NCBI GenBank assembly: GCA_020161365.1
Contig: JAIUNU010000004.1
Coordinates: 186,001 to 250,000, forward strand
DNA: 64,000 bases
Direction: 5' to 3'
Source of the DNA: Pseudomonadota bacterium
GTDB lineage: Bacteria > Pseudomonadota > Alphaproteobacteria > Caulobacterales > Caulobacteraceae
A program made the translations under genes and the position numbers. Under the pieces are notes generated by a model. It did no database searches, was not told the origin of the DNA, and saw only the letters and a program-made list of their open reading frames with translations. This document shows, in pieces, positions 36,841-45,973 of this stretch (within the stretch, counting starts at the first letter, position 1; every line of letters starts with the position of its first letter).

Positions 36841-37743
36841 TTAGGGCGCTTCGTGCAGCAGGTTTTCTATCGCCGCCCAGGCTTGCGGCTCGGTCAGCAT
36901 CGGCGCGTGACCCACACCGGGGACCTCGGCATAGGCCATGGCGGGCGCGGCGGCGCGCATGCGTTGGGCGATGTCGACATCGATCAGGTCCGAGATCGCG
37001 CCGCGCACCAGCAGCAGCGGCCGATCCTTCGCCAGCGCGCGGAACAGCGGATACATGTCCGGCGGCGCCAGGGCCTGGCCGCCCTCGGCCTGGGTCTTGG
37101 CGTCGGCCTCTGCGGCGGCCTTGATCGGGGCGGAGATGTCGGGATCATAGGCCAGCACGAAGCCGTCGTCGGTCCGGTCGAACAGGCGGCGGGCGAAGAC
37201 GTCCCAATCCTGCGCGCCATAGGCGGGGAAGGCCGCCTCGTTGATCGCCTTGGCGTAGGCGACCGCCGCGTCCCAGGTGTCGAAACGGCTGGCGAGGCCC
37301 GTATAACCGGCGATACGCGCCAGCCCCACTGGGGACAGCTCAGGGCCGACGTCGTTCAGCACCGCCCCGGCGATGGCTTCGGGCTGCAGCGAGGTCAGCA
37401 CCATGGTGATCAGCCCGCCCATGCTGGTGCCGACGAAGACCGCCCGCGCGATCCCGGCGGCCGCCAGTAGAGCGACGACGTCGCCCGCATAGGTTCCGGG
37501 ATGATAGTTCATCGGGTCTGGATCGCGCGCCGACAGGCCTCGGCCCCGAACGTCCACCGCCAGCACGCGCCGACCCATGGCGGCGATTCGGGGGGCCAGG
37601 TCCTCGAAGTCCCGCGCGTTGCGCGTCAGGCCGTGGATGCAGATCACCGGCAGCCCGCGGGGCTCACCGACCGGCGCATAGTCGCGAGCATGCAGCGGCA
37701 GGCCGTCGTGGGCGGTCCAGAAGAAGTCGGTGAAGGCGGTCAT
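36841..37743 (-). CDS. Alpha/beta hydrolase
   Basis: 300 residues. Oxyanion region VICIHGLTRNARDFEDLAPR, nucleophile elbow GTSMGGLI with Ser, and catalytic His in GVGHAPMLTEP, with the acid likely in DLIDVDI. General esterase-like fold; substrate unknown. It lies between ilvA and a dispersed repeat. Confidence 0.9.
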   Translation of the reverse strand: MTAFTDFFWTAHDGLPLHARDYAPVGEPRGLPVICIHGLTRNARDFEDLAPRIAAMGRRVLAVDVRGRGLSARDPDPMNYHPGTYAGDVVALLAAAGIARAVFVGTSMGGLITMVLTSLQPEAIAGAVLNDVGPELSPVGLARIAGYTGLASRFDTWDAAVAYAKAINEAAFPAYGAQDWDVFARRLFDRTDDGFVLAYDPDISAPIKAAAEADAKTQAEGGQALAPPDMYPLFRALAKDRPLLLVRGAISDLIDVDIAQRMRAAAPAMAYAEVPGVGHAPMLTEPQAWAAIENLLHEAP

Positions 37744-37747
37744 TTCA

Positions 37748-37862
37748 ATCCTCTCCCTAAGGGAGAGGTGTCGCCCAAAGGCGACGGAGAGGGAAGTGGC
37801 AGGCCCTCCAGAACTTCCCCCACCGTCCGCTTTGCGGACACCTCCCCCGCTAGGGGGAGGAT
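37748..37862. repeat. 115-bp dispersed inverted repeat
   Basis: ATCCTCTCCCTAAGGGAGAG begins an element with nested hairpins: CTCTCCCT/AGGGAGAG, GTCGCC/GGCGAC, GTCCGC/GCGGAC and CTCCCCC/GGGGGAG, closing with GAGGAT at 37857-37862. It lies between the hydrolase and rfbC and has the look of high-copy intergenic repeats known in Caulobacterales and other alphaproteobacteria. Confidence 0.75.
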
Positions 37863-37863
37863 T

Positions 37864-38421
37864 TCAGTACACGAACGGCGAGTCGATCTCGTCCAGCAAC
37901 GGCGCGGCGTTGTCGCGATCATTGGCGGTGATCTCCTCGATCGGGATTGGCCAGTCGATCCCGATGGCGGGGTCGCTCCAGCGCACGCCGCCCTCGGCCT
38001 GGGGCGCATAGTAGTCGGTCACCTTGTAGAGCACCTCGCAGGCGTCGGTCAGGGTGACGTAGCCGTGGGCGAAACCCTTGGGGACGAGGAGCTGTTGGCG
38101 GTTCTCGGCGGACAGCTCGGCCCCGACCCATTGGCCATAGGTTGGTGAGCCTTTGCGGATATCGACCGCCACGTCGAAGATCGACCCGACCACGCAGCGC
38201 AGCAGCTTGTCCTGGGCGTGGGGTGTCTTCTGATAGTGCAGTCCACGCTGGATGCCGCGGGTCGTCGAGCGGACATGGTTGTCCTGGACGAACGCCGCGT
38301 TGAAGCCAGCCTCCTCCAGCGCCGACTGGCGGAAAGTCTCGGAAAACCAGCCGCGCTCATCGCCATGGCGTGCGGGCGTGATAAGCAGCACTTCGGGGAT
38401 CGCCAGCGGCGTGATCTTCAT
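37864..38421 (-). CDS. rfbC: dTDP-4-dehydrorhamnose 3,5-epimerase
   Basis: 185 residues from the ATG at 38421. Cupin-fold epimerase with PARHGDERGWFSETF at the start, catalytic His in RGLHYQKTPHAQDKL and the conserved LVPKGFAHGYVTL. Third enzyme of dTDP-L-rhamnose synthesis; rfbB is at 41881 and rfbD at 57650. The ORF to 39123 that contains it runs antisense to the glycosyltransferase gene and is not coding beyond this start. Confidence 0.95.
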   Translation of the reverse strand: MKITPLAIPEVLLITPARHGDERGWFSETFRQSALEEAGFNAAFVQDNHVRSTTRGIQRGLHYQKTPHAQDKLLRCVVGSIFDVAVDIRKGSPTYGQWVGAELSAENRQQLLVPKGFAHGYVTLTDACEVLYKVTDYYAPQAEGGVRWSDPAIGIDWPIPIEEITANDRDNAAPLLDEIDSPFVY

Positions 38422-38457
38422 GACGCGATACTTTGCTCTGGAACTTGCTGACCACCG

Positions 38458-39483
38458 ATGCCGTCTGACACGCTCGAACACAAGACCGGCCCGGCGGTAA
38501 CCGTCGTCATCGTCTCGTACCAGAGCGGCCCGACGCTGGAGCCGTGCCTGGCCAGGCTCGCGGCCCAGACCTTTCGCGACTTCGAGACGATCCTGATCGA
38601 CAACGCCTCGACCGACGGCGCGCCCCAAGCCGCCGCCAAGGCCCATCCGTGGGTCGACTTCGTCGAGGCGGGCGCGAACCTCGGCTTCGCCGCCGGCAAC
38701 AACCTGGCCGCCCGCCGCGCCAAGGGCCGTTGGCTTGTGCTGCTCAATCCTGACGCCTACGCCGAGCCGGACTGGCTGGCGGAGCTGATGGCGGGGGCGG
38801 CGCGGCATCCGACCGTGAAGAGCTTTGCTTCCCTCCAGCTCTCCGCCGACCGGCCTGGCTTGCTGGACGGCGCCGGCGACAACGTCACCAGCGCGGGCAT
38901 ACCGTTCCGCGGCGGGTATGGCCGCAAGCCGCCGGCGGTTCTCCCCGAGGGCGAGGTGTTTTCGGCCTGCGGCGCGGCGATGCTGATCGACCGGGACCTG
39001 TTCCTGAGCGTCGGCGGCTTTGACGAGCGCTACTTCTGCTACTGCGAGGACGTCGATCTCGGCTACCGCCTCAGGCTCTATGGCGAACCCACCCTGCTCT
39101 TGCCCAAGGCCAAGGTCGCCCATGTGGGCTCAGCCAGCACCGGGGTACGATCGGACTTCTCGATCTTCCACGGCTCGCGCAACCGGGTCTGGACCTTCCT
39201 GAAGAACACGCCCGGCTGGCTTTTCCCCGTGACGCTGCCCCTGCATGTCGCGGTGACGGCGGGTCTCCTGCTGCTGCATTGGCGGCGGGGCGATGTCGCG
39301 CCGGCGATCCGGGGCATCCGCGCGGCGCTCAAACGCGAGGATCTGGACCAGGTGATGGCCGATCGCCGGGCGATCCAGGTCAAACGCAAGGCTTCGCCGG
39401 GATCGATCCTTCGGGTGATGTCGATTGATCCGGCGGCCTTTATCGGCCGTCGGTTCGTGATCCGGAAGTGGCGGGGCGCGTAA
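38458..39483 (+). CDS. Family 2 glycosyltransferase, rhamnosyltransferase-like
   Basis: 341 residues. GT-A fold with TVVIVSYQSG at the start, DNASTDG, the LNPDAY metal-binding region and FCYCEDVDLGYRLRLYG near the catalytic base, the WbbL/RfbN pattern. A C-terminal amphipathic part (RNRVWTFLKNTPGWLF) suits membrane association. Divergent from rfbC, so transfer of rhamnose to a surface polysaccharide is a reasonable guess. Confidence 0.88.
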   Translation: MPSDTLEHKTGPAVTVVIVSYQSGPTLEPCLARLAAQTFRDFETILIDNASTDGAPQAAAKAHPWVDFVEAGANLGFAAGNNLAARRAKGRWLVLLNPDAYAEPDWLAELMAGAARHPTVKSFASLQLSADRPGLLDGAGDNVTSAGIPFRGGYGRKPPAVLPEGEVFSACGAAMLIDRDLFLSVGGFDERYFCYCEDVDLGYRLRLYGEPTLLLPKAKVAHVGSASTGVRSDFSIFHGSRNRVWTFLKNTPGWLFPVTLPLHVAVTAGLLLLHWRRGDVAPAIRGIRAALKREDLDQVMADRRAIQVKRKASPGSILRVMSIDPAAFIGRRFVIRKWRGA

Positions 39484-39493
39484 CCTTACCCCC

Positions 39494-39617
39494 GATCTTC
39501 CCGGCGAATGCCGGGATCCAGATCTCGCAGCGCTTGGGCTGATAGGATTGATGCCGAGCTCATAGCTTCCCCCCCCAGCGCTCTTCCATCTGGGCCCCGG
39601 CCTTCGCCGGGGAAACG
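39494..39617. repeat. Dispersed palindromic repeat, copy 2
   Basis: Arms at 39494-39523 (GATCTTCCCGGCGAATGCCGGG) and 39588-39617 (ATCTGGGCCCCGGCCTTCGCCGGGG) face each other across 64 bases. Total size and layout match copy 1 at 19376-19498, with the shared stretch CGCTC-TCCATCTGGG before the right arm. Between the glycosyltransferase and argE, both 3' ends. Confidence 0.8.
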
Positions 39618-39620
39618 GCG

Positions 39621-40796
39621 TTAGGTTGTCAGGTCCTCGATCAGCCGGCGCATGAAGGCCGCCCCGCGCTGCATCTGGCTGATCTCGACGTATTCGTCGG
39701 GCTGGTGGGCCTGATCGATCGAGCCGGGACCGCAGATCACGGTCGAGAAGCCCGCGCCTTGGAACTGCCCGGCCTCGGCCGCGTAGGGCACGACACGCGC
39801 CGGTCCATTGTCGCCGGCCAGCTTGCGGGCGAAAGTCTCGGCCACGCCGTCCTCTTCCGGCGCGAAAGCGGGAGTCAGCGAGCGGCGTTCGACCTTGACC
39901 CCGCCCTCGGGCGCCCTGGCCTTGATTTCCGCGTCCAGGGCCGAGGCCATGGCGAAGAAGTCCGACAGCAGCGCGACAGGGTCCATGCCGGCCGGCGTGC
40001 GCAGGTCGAAGATGAAGACGCACTCCCGCGCCAGGATGTTGACCGCCGTGCCGCCGTTCACTTGGCCGATTGTCAGGGTCGCGCCCTTGGGCGTGAACGG
40101 CGAGTCGGGGTCGGCTTCGCGCTCGAGCTTTTCCGATAGCGCGACCAGCATCGCCATCAGCTTGATCGCCGCCATGTTGGCGGAGACCCCCAGGTGGGTG
40201 AGGCTGGAATGCGCCTCGCGGCCGGTGACCGTGACCTTGAAGCTGGCGATGCCCTTGTGGGCCCGCACCGCCACCATGTCAGTCGGCTCGCCGACCACCA
40301 CCAGGGCGGGGCGGGGAGTCTCGCGGGCGATCACGTCGATCATGTCGGGCGCGCCCAGGCACCCGACCTCCTCGTCATAGGAGAACGCCAGATGGACGGG
40401 CTTGCGAAGGTTGGCCTGGGCCAGGTCCGGGGCGGCGGCCAGGGCCAGGGCCAGGAAGCCCTTCATGTCGCAGGTCCCGCGCCCATAAAGCCGGCCGTCG
40501 CGCTCGGTCAGCACCCAGGGGTCGCTGGACCACGGCTGCCCGTCGACGGGGACCACGTCGGTATGGCCCGACAGAACGACCCCGCCATCCACCGCGGGCC
40601 CGATCATCGCCATCAGATTCGATTTCGTCCCTTCTGCGTTCGGCACGCGCCGGGTCGGGACGTTCAGCTCGGCCAGATACCGCTCGACCCACTGGATCAA
40701 CTCGAGATTCGAGCGGCGCGACGTGGTGTCGAACGCCACTAGCTTGGCCAGGATGTCGATGGCGCGGGCGGACAGGGCTTCGGATGAGGCGACCAT
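39621..40796 (-). CDS. argE: Acetylornithine deacetylase
   Basis: 391-residue M20 zinc peptidase. Metal ligands are in LSGHTDVVPVDGQPW, GRGTCDMKGFLALAL and DEEVGCLGAPD, with late catalytic context ICGPGSIDQAHQPDEYV. It releases ornithine from N-acetylornithine in arginine synthesis; argJ-type organisms also keep argE-like genes. Immediately upstream is a 177-base gap shared with purU. Confidence 0.92.
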   Translation of the reverse strand: MVASSEALSARAIDILAKLVAFDTTSRRSNLELIQWVERYLAELNVPTRRVPNAEGTKSNLMAMIGPAVDGGVVLSGHTDVVPVDGQPWSSDPWVLTERDGRLYGRGTCDMKGFLALALAAAPDLAQANLRKPVHLAFSYDEEVGCLGAPDMIDVIARETPRPALVVVGEPTDMVAVRAHKGIASFKVTVTGREAHSSLTHLGVSANMAAIKLMAMLVALSEKLEREADPDSPFTPKGATLTIGQVNGGTAVNILARECVFIFDLRTPAGMDPVALLSDFFAMASALDAEIKARAPEGGVKVERRSLTPAFAPEEDGVAETFARKLAGDNGPARVVPYAAEAGQFQGAGFSTVICGPGSIDQAHQPDEYVEISQMQRGAAFMRRLIEDLTT

Positions 40797-40973
40797 GGTC
40801 CGAGCCTAGACCCGTTTGCGCGGGATCCGCCACCCCGCAGCCCCACGGGGTCGCGCCCGGCAAGGTCATGCCTTCCAAATGGCCTTTCAAGCAGCGTGTC
40901 AGGGGATTTCGTGCTCGCGCGCGACGATGAACCGCTTTTCATCGCGCGCCGGCTTCTCTAGAGGGAGCGGACC

Positions 40974-41816
40974 ATGATCCTGACCCTCTCCTGCCCCGAC
41001 CAGCGCGGCATCGTCGCCAAGGTTTCAGCCTTCCTGTTCGAGCGCGGCTGCAACATTCTCGACGCCCAGCAGTTCGACGACCAGGAGACCGGTCAGTTCT
41101 TCATGCGCGTGGTCTTTGACGCCGATGGCGCGGACCGCGAAGCCCTGCGCAGCGACTTCGGGGCGCTGGCCGATGGCTTCAAGATGAAATGGACGCTGCG
41201 CAACCGCGCCGACCGCTATCGTGTGCTGCTGCTGGCCAGCAAGTTCGACCACTGCCTGGCCGACCTTGTCTATCGCTGGCGCATCGGCGAGCTGCCGATG
41301 GACATCACGGGCGTCGTGTCCAATCACCCGGCCGAAACCTACGCCCATATCGACCTGTCCGACCTGCCCTTCCACCACCTGCCGGTGACCAAGGAGACCA
41401 AGTTCGAGCAGGAAGCCGAGCTGTGGAAGCTGATCCAGGAGACCAAGACCGACATCGTGGTGCTCGCCCGCTACATGCAGGTGCTGTCCGACGGCCTGTC
41501 GGCCAAGCTGCAGGGCCGCTGCATCAACATCCACCATTCGTTCCTGCCGGGCTTCAAGGGCGCCAAGCCCTACCACCAGGCCCATGCGCGCGGCGTGAAG
41601 CTGATCGGCGCCTCGGCGCACTATGTGACCGGCGACCTGGATGAGGGTCCGATCATCGAGCAGGACGTCGAGCGCATCAGCCACCGCGACACGCCAGAAG
41701 ACCTGGTCCGCAAGGGCCGCGACATCGAGCGCCGCGTCCTGGCCCGGGCCCTGCGTTATCGCCTGGAAGACCGCGTGCTGCTGAACGGCCGCAAGACGGT
41801 GGTCTTTACCGACTAA
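40974..41816 (+). CDS. purU: Formyltetrahydrofolate deformylase
   Basis: 280 residues. N-terminal ACT domain ([34 protein letters not shown]) and C-terminal formyltransferase-fold catalytic domain with [20 protein letters not shown] and the catalytic Asp in [13 protein letters not shown]. It hydrolyses 10-formyl-THF to formate and THF. A bulged hairpin (GCGCGCGACGATGA with TCATCGCGCGC, near 40917-40949) lies in the upstream gap. Confidence 0.96.
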   Translation: MILTLSCPDQRGIVAKVSAFLFERGCNILDAQQFDDQETGQFFMRVVFDADGADREALRSDFGALADGFKMKWTLRNRADRYRVLLLASKFDHCLADLVYRWRIGELPMDITGVVSNHPAETYAHIDLSDLPFHHLPVTKETKFEQEAELWKLIQETKTDIVVLARYMQVLSDGLSAKLQGRCINIHHSFLPGFKGAKPYHQAHARGVKLIGASAHYVTGDLDEGPIIEQDVERISHRDTPEDLVRKGRDIERRVLARALRYRLEDRVLLNGRKTVVFTD

Positions 41817-41880
41817 GTTGCGCGTACACTAAAAACTGGATACGGGGCTCACTCTTTCGAAGCCCGAGGCTAACCCGCGC

Positions 41881-42945
41881 ATGCCGCAGCAGAATCTCCG
41901 CGTGATGGTGACCGGCGGGTCGGGCTTCATCGGCTCGGCCGTGTGCCGCCATCTGGCCGGCCAGAACAATGTCGCGATCCTGAACTACGACAAGCTGACC
42001 TACGCCGCCTCGCAGGCCAGCCTGGCCATGCTGGAGGGCAAGGCCGACTACCAGTTCGTGCAGGGCGACGTCGCCGATGCGGCGCGGGTTTCGGCGACGA
42101 TCAAGGCGTTTCGACCCGACGTCGTGATGCATCTGGCCGCCGAGAGCCATGTCGACCGCTCGATCACTGGCCCGGGCGATTTCATCCAGACCAACATCGT
42201 CGGCACCTATGTGATGCTGCAGGCCGCGCTTGAGCACTGGCAGGGGCTCGAAGGCGCCGACAAGGCGGCGTTCCGCTTCCATCACATCTCGACCGACGAG
42301 GTGTTCGGCAGCCTGGGTGCGGAAGGCCTGTTCAGCGAGACCACGCCCTACGATCCGCGCTCGCCCTATTCGGCGTCGAAGGCCTCATCGGACCACCTGG
42401 CGCGCGCCTGGCATCACACCTATGGCCTGCCGGTCGTGGTCTCCAACTGCTCGAACAACTATGGACCCTATCACTTCCCCGAGAAGCTGATCCCGCTGGT
42501 CACCCTGAATGCGCTGGAGGGCAAGCCGCTGCCGGTCTACGGCAAGGGCGACAATGTCCGAGACTGGCTGCACGTCGAGGACCACGCCCGCGCCCTGCAC
42601 CTGATCGCCACCAAGGGCGCGCCGGGCGAGAGCTACAACGTGGGCGGCCGCAATGAGCGTACGAACCTGCAGGTGGTCGAGGCGATCTGCGACATTCTCG
42701 ATGAGCTGCGGCCGATCCCGGGCCAGAGCCATCGTGACCTGATCACCTTCGTCGCCGATCGTCCGGGCCACGACGCCCGCTACGCCATCGATGCGACCAA
42801 GCTGGAGACCGAGTTGGGCTGGACGGCGCAGGAAACGTTCGACACCGGCCTGCGCAAGACCATCCAATGGTACCTCGACAACGAGGCCTGGTGGGGGCCG
42901 CTGCGCGCGCGCTATGCGGGCCAGCGGCTGGGCCTGTCGACGTAG
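41881..42945 (+). CDS. rfbB: dTDP-glucose 4,6-dehydratase
   Basis: 354-residue short-chain dehydrogenase. NAD-binding [14 protein letters not shown], active-site THR-Asp-Glu in [10 protein letters not shown], and YxxxK in [10 protein letters not shown]. The C-terminal [21 protein letters not shown] is characteristic. It forms dTDP-4-keto-6-deoxyglucose. rfbA, which supplies dTDP-glucose, is not in the window. Confidence 0.96.
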   Translation: MPQQNLRVMVTGGSGFIGSAVCRHLAGQNNVAILNYDKLTYAASQASLAMLEGKADYQFVQGDVADAARVSATIKAFRPDVVMHLAAESHVDRSITGPGDFIQTNIVGTYVMLQAALEHWQGLEGADKAAFRFHHISTDEVFGSLGAEGLFSETTPYDPRSPYSASKASSDHLARAWHHTYGLPVVVSNCSNNYGPYHFPEKLIPLVTLNALEGKPLPVYGKGDNVRDWLHVEDHARALHLIATKGAPGESYNVGGRNERTNLQVVEAICDILDELRPIPGQSHRDLITFVADRPGHDARYAIDATKLETELGWTAQETFDTGLRKTIQWYLDNEAWWGPLRARYAGQRLGLST

Positions 42946-43025
42946 TTACGACCACGTCGTGCTGGAAAAGCCGCGCGCGCTCGGTGACAGTCCAACCTCG
43001 TCATAAGAGCGCTGCGGGAGGCCGT

Positions 43026-44303
43026 GTGTCCAAGAATTTCGTGCTCGGCGCCGTTGCGGCGCTGCTGCTTTGCGCGGAGGCCGCGCCGACGATCGCCGCG
43101 CCTGCTCGGGCCGCCGAGGCCTCGGCGCCGGTCAAGATCGATAAGGCCCGGATCGATGCGGCGCTCACGGCGATGGTCGACAGCGGTCGCGCCGTCGGGG
43201 TCTCGGCGTTGGTCTGGCAGGACGGCGAGGAGCGCTATTTCGGCGTCGCCGGCATGGCCGACCGCGAGGCGGGAAAGCCGATGCGCCGCGACACCCTGGT
43301 CCAGATCTTCTCCATGACCAAGCCGGTGACGGGCGTGGCCCTGATGCAGCTGTGGGAGCAGGGCAAGTTCGGCCTGGACGATCCGCTGTCGCGCTATCTG
43401 CCCGAGTTCGCCGACATGAAGGTGTCGGACGGCAAGGGCGGGGTGCGGCCAGCGGCGCGACCGATCCTGGTTCGCGATATCCTGCGCCATACGGCGGGCT
43501 TCTCCTATGGCTGGGGCGACAGTCCGGCCGATGCAGCGTTCCGCGCCGCCGATCCGCTGAACCTGCGCAACGACCTCGCCGAGTTTGGCCGTCGCCTGGC
43601 CACCGCGCCCCTGCTCTACGATCCCGGTGAGCAGTGGAGCTACAGCGTCGCCGTGGACGTCCAGGCCCTGCTCGTGGAGCGGCTATCAGGGCAGCCGTTC
43701 GAGGCCTATGTGCGGGCCCACATTCTCGATCCGCTGGGCATGAAAGAAACAGGCTGGACCCAGCCGGAGAGCGCCTTCGCCCGACTGGCGGCGACCTACA
43801 ACAAGGGGGCGGACGGAAAGCTGGCGCGCCAGGCCGACGCCGAGACGCGGGCGATGAACTTCGATGCCAGTCGCCGCCTGACGATGGGCGGGGCCGGGCT
43901 GGTCGCGCCGATCGACGATTACGCCCGCTTCTCGCGCATGTTGCTGAACGGCGGCGCGCTGGAGGGGGTGAGGATCCTGAAGCCTTCGACGGTACGTTTG
44001 ATGGCGACCGATCACCTGGATGCGCGCGTCACCGCGCGGAGCTGGCTTCCCAGCAAGGGCACGGTCGGCTTCGGCTTCGACTTCGCCGTCCGCAAGAGCC
44101 CGCCCCAGACGCCCGATGAAAATCGCGGCGCGGTCGGCGAGTTCTTCTGGGACGGCCGCGAGACAACGCTTTTCTGGGTCGATCCGGTCAACCGGCTGAC
44201 GGCCGTGTTCTTCGTCCAGACCTATCCGTTCGACACGACCTTGCACCGCGACTTCCGTGCGGCGGTCTATGGCCCCGGCTATCTGGGGCCGAAGGGCGAC
44301 TAG
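43026..44303 (+). CDS. Secreted serine hydrolase, beta-lactamase class C-like
   Basis: 425 residues from the GTG at 43026, selected for GCGGGAGG just upstream and the signal peptide that follows (cleavage near IAAPARAAEA). The SxxK motif is SMTK (S96, K99), the second motif WSYSVAVD, and a late HxG-like segment is replaced by GEFFWDGRETT. This is the EstB/PBP4*-like esterase group; true beta-lactamase activity cannot be inferred. The frame upstream to 42867 overlaps rfbB and is not coding. Confidence 0.9.
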   Translation: MSKNFVLGAVAALLLCAEAAPTIAAPARAAEASAPVKIDKARIDAALTAMVDSGRAVGVSALVWQDGEERYFGVAGMADREAGKPMRRDTLVQIFSMTKPVTGVALMQLWEQGKFGLDDPLSRYLPEFADMKVSDGKGGVRPAARPILVRDILRHTAGFSYGWGDSPADAAFRAADPLNLRNDLAEFGRRLATAPLLYDPGEQWSYSVAVDVQALLVERLSGQPFEAYVRAHILDPLGMKETGWTQPESAFARLAATYNKGADGKLARQADAETRAMNFDASRRLTMGGAGLVAPIDDYARFSRMLLNGGALEGVRILKPSTVRLMATDHLDARVTARSWLPSKGTVGFGFDFAVRKSPPQTPDENRGAVGEFFWDGRETTLFWVDPVNRLTAVFFVQTYPFDTTLHRDFRAAVYGPGYLGPKGD

Positions 44304-44734
44304 GGCCGGGGCTGAGCGGCCAGGGCGGCGGTCTTCGCGGCGCAGCCCCGCAGGGTCTCGCCGTCGATCCAGACCTCGGCGGCGTAGCCGTAGCGGCGAT
44401 CCGACATGCCGTCCGAGCAATCGCCGGGCGTCAGGCGCAGCACCAGCCGCCGCTCGTCTGCGGTGGCGTCCCAGACCCCCTGCTCGCCATCCGCGCGGAC
44501 GCCAGGATTGGCGGTGGCGACGTCGGCTTGGTCGGGGCGTGACAACGTGAGGCTCTCGGCGCGGACCTTCACCGACCAGAACGGTTCGGTCCCCACCGCG
44601 TCGAAGTCGCCGGAGTAGTCCGGACCCGCCGTCACCGGCGCGTCGGCCGGCGGCGGAGTCTCCTCGGAGGCGCCCATCGGAGCGCCGCAGGCGGCGAGCG
44701 TCAGGGCGGCGGCGATCAGGAGGGCGTGGCGCAT
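44300..44734 (-). CDS. Putative lipoprotein, COG3650-like
   Basis: 144 residues. Lipobox in LTLAACGAP, then an Asp/Pro-rich linker and a domain with the signature FDAVGTEPFWSVKV, LRLTPGDCSDGMSDRRYGYAAEVWIDG and LRGCAAK, a pattern found in envelope proteins of the COG3650/META-like type. Two conserved Cys (GDCSD, RGCAAK) may form a disulfide. Role unknown. It is convergent with the serine hydrolase (4-base overlap). Confidence 0.82.
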   Translation of the reverse strand: MRHALLIAAALTLAACGAPMGASEETPPPADAPVTAGPDYSGDFDAVGTEPFWSVKVRAESLTLSRPDQADVATANPGVRADGEQGVWDATADERRLVLRLTPGDCSDGMSDRRYGYAAEVWIDGETLRGCAAKTAALAAQPRP

Positions 44735-44781
44735 GTCTTTGGCTATCCCCTAAAGGTCGCTTGAGGCTAGACTCCCCGACG

Positions 44782-45906
44782 ATGAATCGGAACGGTCAAA
44801 GGCGCTTCCTGGAGTTCTTCGCCGGCGGCGGCATGGCCCGCCTCGGCCTGGGCGATGATTGGTCGTGCGCCTTCGCCAACGACTTCGATCCGGTCAAGGC
44901 GGCCGCCTACCGCGCCAATTTCAGCGACGCCGCCGAGCATTTTCATGAAGGTGACGTATTCGCCCTGAACGCCGGGCAATTGCCGACGGCGGATCTGGCC
45001 TGGGCGTCCAGCCCTTGCCAGGACTTCAGTCTCGCGGGCGCGCGGGCGGGACTGGTCGGTGGGCGCTCGTCGGCGTTCTTCGGCTTCTGGAGCCTGATGC
45101 GGACGCTCTCGGCTGAAGGACGCGCGCCCTCCGTCATCGTGATCGAGAACGTAGTCGGTCTGTTGACCTCCCACGGCGGGGCGGACTTCACCGCGCTTTG
45201 CCGGGCCTTGCACGAGGAGGGCTACCGGTTTGGCGCGCTGGAGATCGACGCCGGCGTGTTCGTGCCGCAATCCCGGCCCCGCGTCTTCGTCATCGCCACG
45301 CGAAACCCGCCCGCCGCGTTTGTCGGGGGCAGCGCCTTTCAGACGCGGGCCGTCCGCGAGGCGGTCGCTCGGTTGCCGGCCGAGCTCCAGTCGGCGTGGG
45401 TCTGGTGGGGCGTCCCGTCGCCGCCCCCGCGCAACACCGATCTGGTCGCGCTGCTGGAGCCTGACGAGGAGGCCGCCTGGAGCCCCCCGGACCGCACGGA
45501 GGCCCTGCTGGCGCTGATGGCGCCGGCGCACCGCGCCGCTGTTGACGCGCGCCTGGCTGAATGCGAGCGGGCCGTGGGCGCGGTCTTCCGACGTATGCGC
45601 GGCGGTGTGCAGCGCGCCGAGGTGCGGTTCGACGGGCTGGCGGGATGCCTGCGCACGCCGCGCGGCGGATCCTCGCGCCAGACGCTGTTGGTGATTGATC
45701 AAGGCGCGGTGCGCTCCCGCCTGATCTCGCCGCGGGAGGCCGCGCGCCTGATGGGGCTGCCCGACAGCTATCAGCTCCCCAAATCGCAGACGGCCGGCTT
45801 GCAGATCATGGGCGATGGCGTCGCCGTTCCCGTCGTGCGCTGGCTGGCGGAAACCCTGCTGGCGCCGCTTATTGATAGCAAAACTGCAAGCCTCGCTGCG
45901 GAATGA
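44782..45906 (+). CDS. DNA (cytosine-5) methyltransferase, orphan
   Basis: 374 residues from the ATG at 44782. Motif I FFAGGGMARLGLG, motif IV SSPCQDFSLAGAR with catalytic C79, motif VI IENVVG (122-126), motif VIII QSRPRVFVIA, and late motifs LMGLPDSY and GDGVAVPVVRW. No restriction endonuclease is nearby; vsr lies two genes downstream beyond cysK. Its relative in C. crescentus is reported to methylate YGCCGGCR; whether the same holds here rests on a target-recognition region I cannot compare. Confidence 0.93.
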   Translation: MNRNGQRRFLEFFAGGGMARLGLGDDWSCAFANDFDPVKAAAYRANFSDAAEHFHEGDVFALNAGQLPTADLAWASSPCQDFSLAGARAGLVGGRSSAFFGFWSLMRTLSAEGRAPSVIVIENVVGLLTSHGGADFTALCRALHEEGYRFGALEIDAGVFVPQSRPRVFVIATRNPPAAFVGGSAFQTRAVREAVARLPAELQSAWVWWGVPSPPPRNTDLVALLEPDEEAAWSPPDRTEALLALMAPAHRAAVDARLAECERAVGAVFRRMRGGVQRAEVRFDGLAGCLRTPRGGSSRQTLLVIDQGAVRSRLISPREAARLMGLPDSYQLPKSQTAGLQIMGDGVAVPVVRWLAETLLAPLIDSKTASLAAE

Positions 45907-45973
45907 CCCCCTGACAGCGGCCTGAGGCGGGTCTAGGGTGCCGCCCTCCCGCAACAGGCCCCAGGGTGTTCCG

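Noticed and set aside
40917..40949. Riboswitch upstream of purU
   Set aside because: Only one bulged GC hairpin is visible and it matches no riboswitch core I know.
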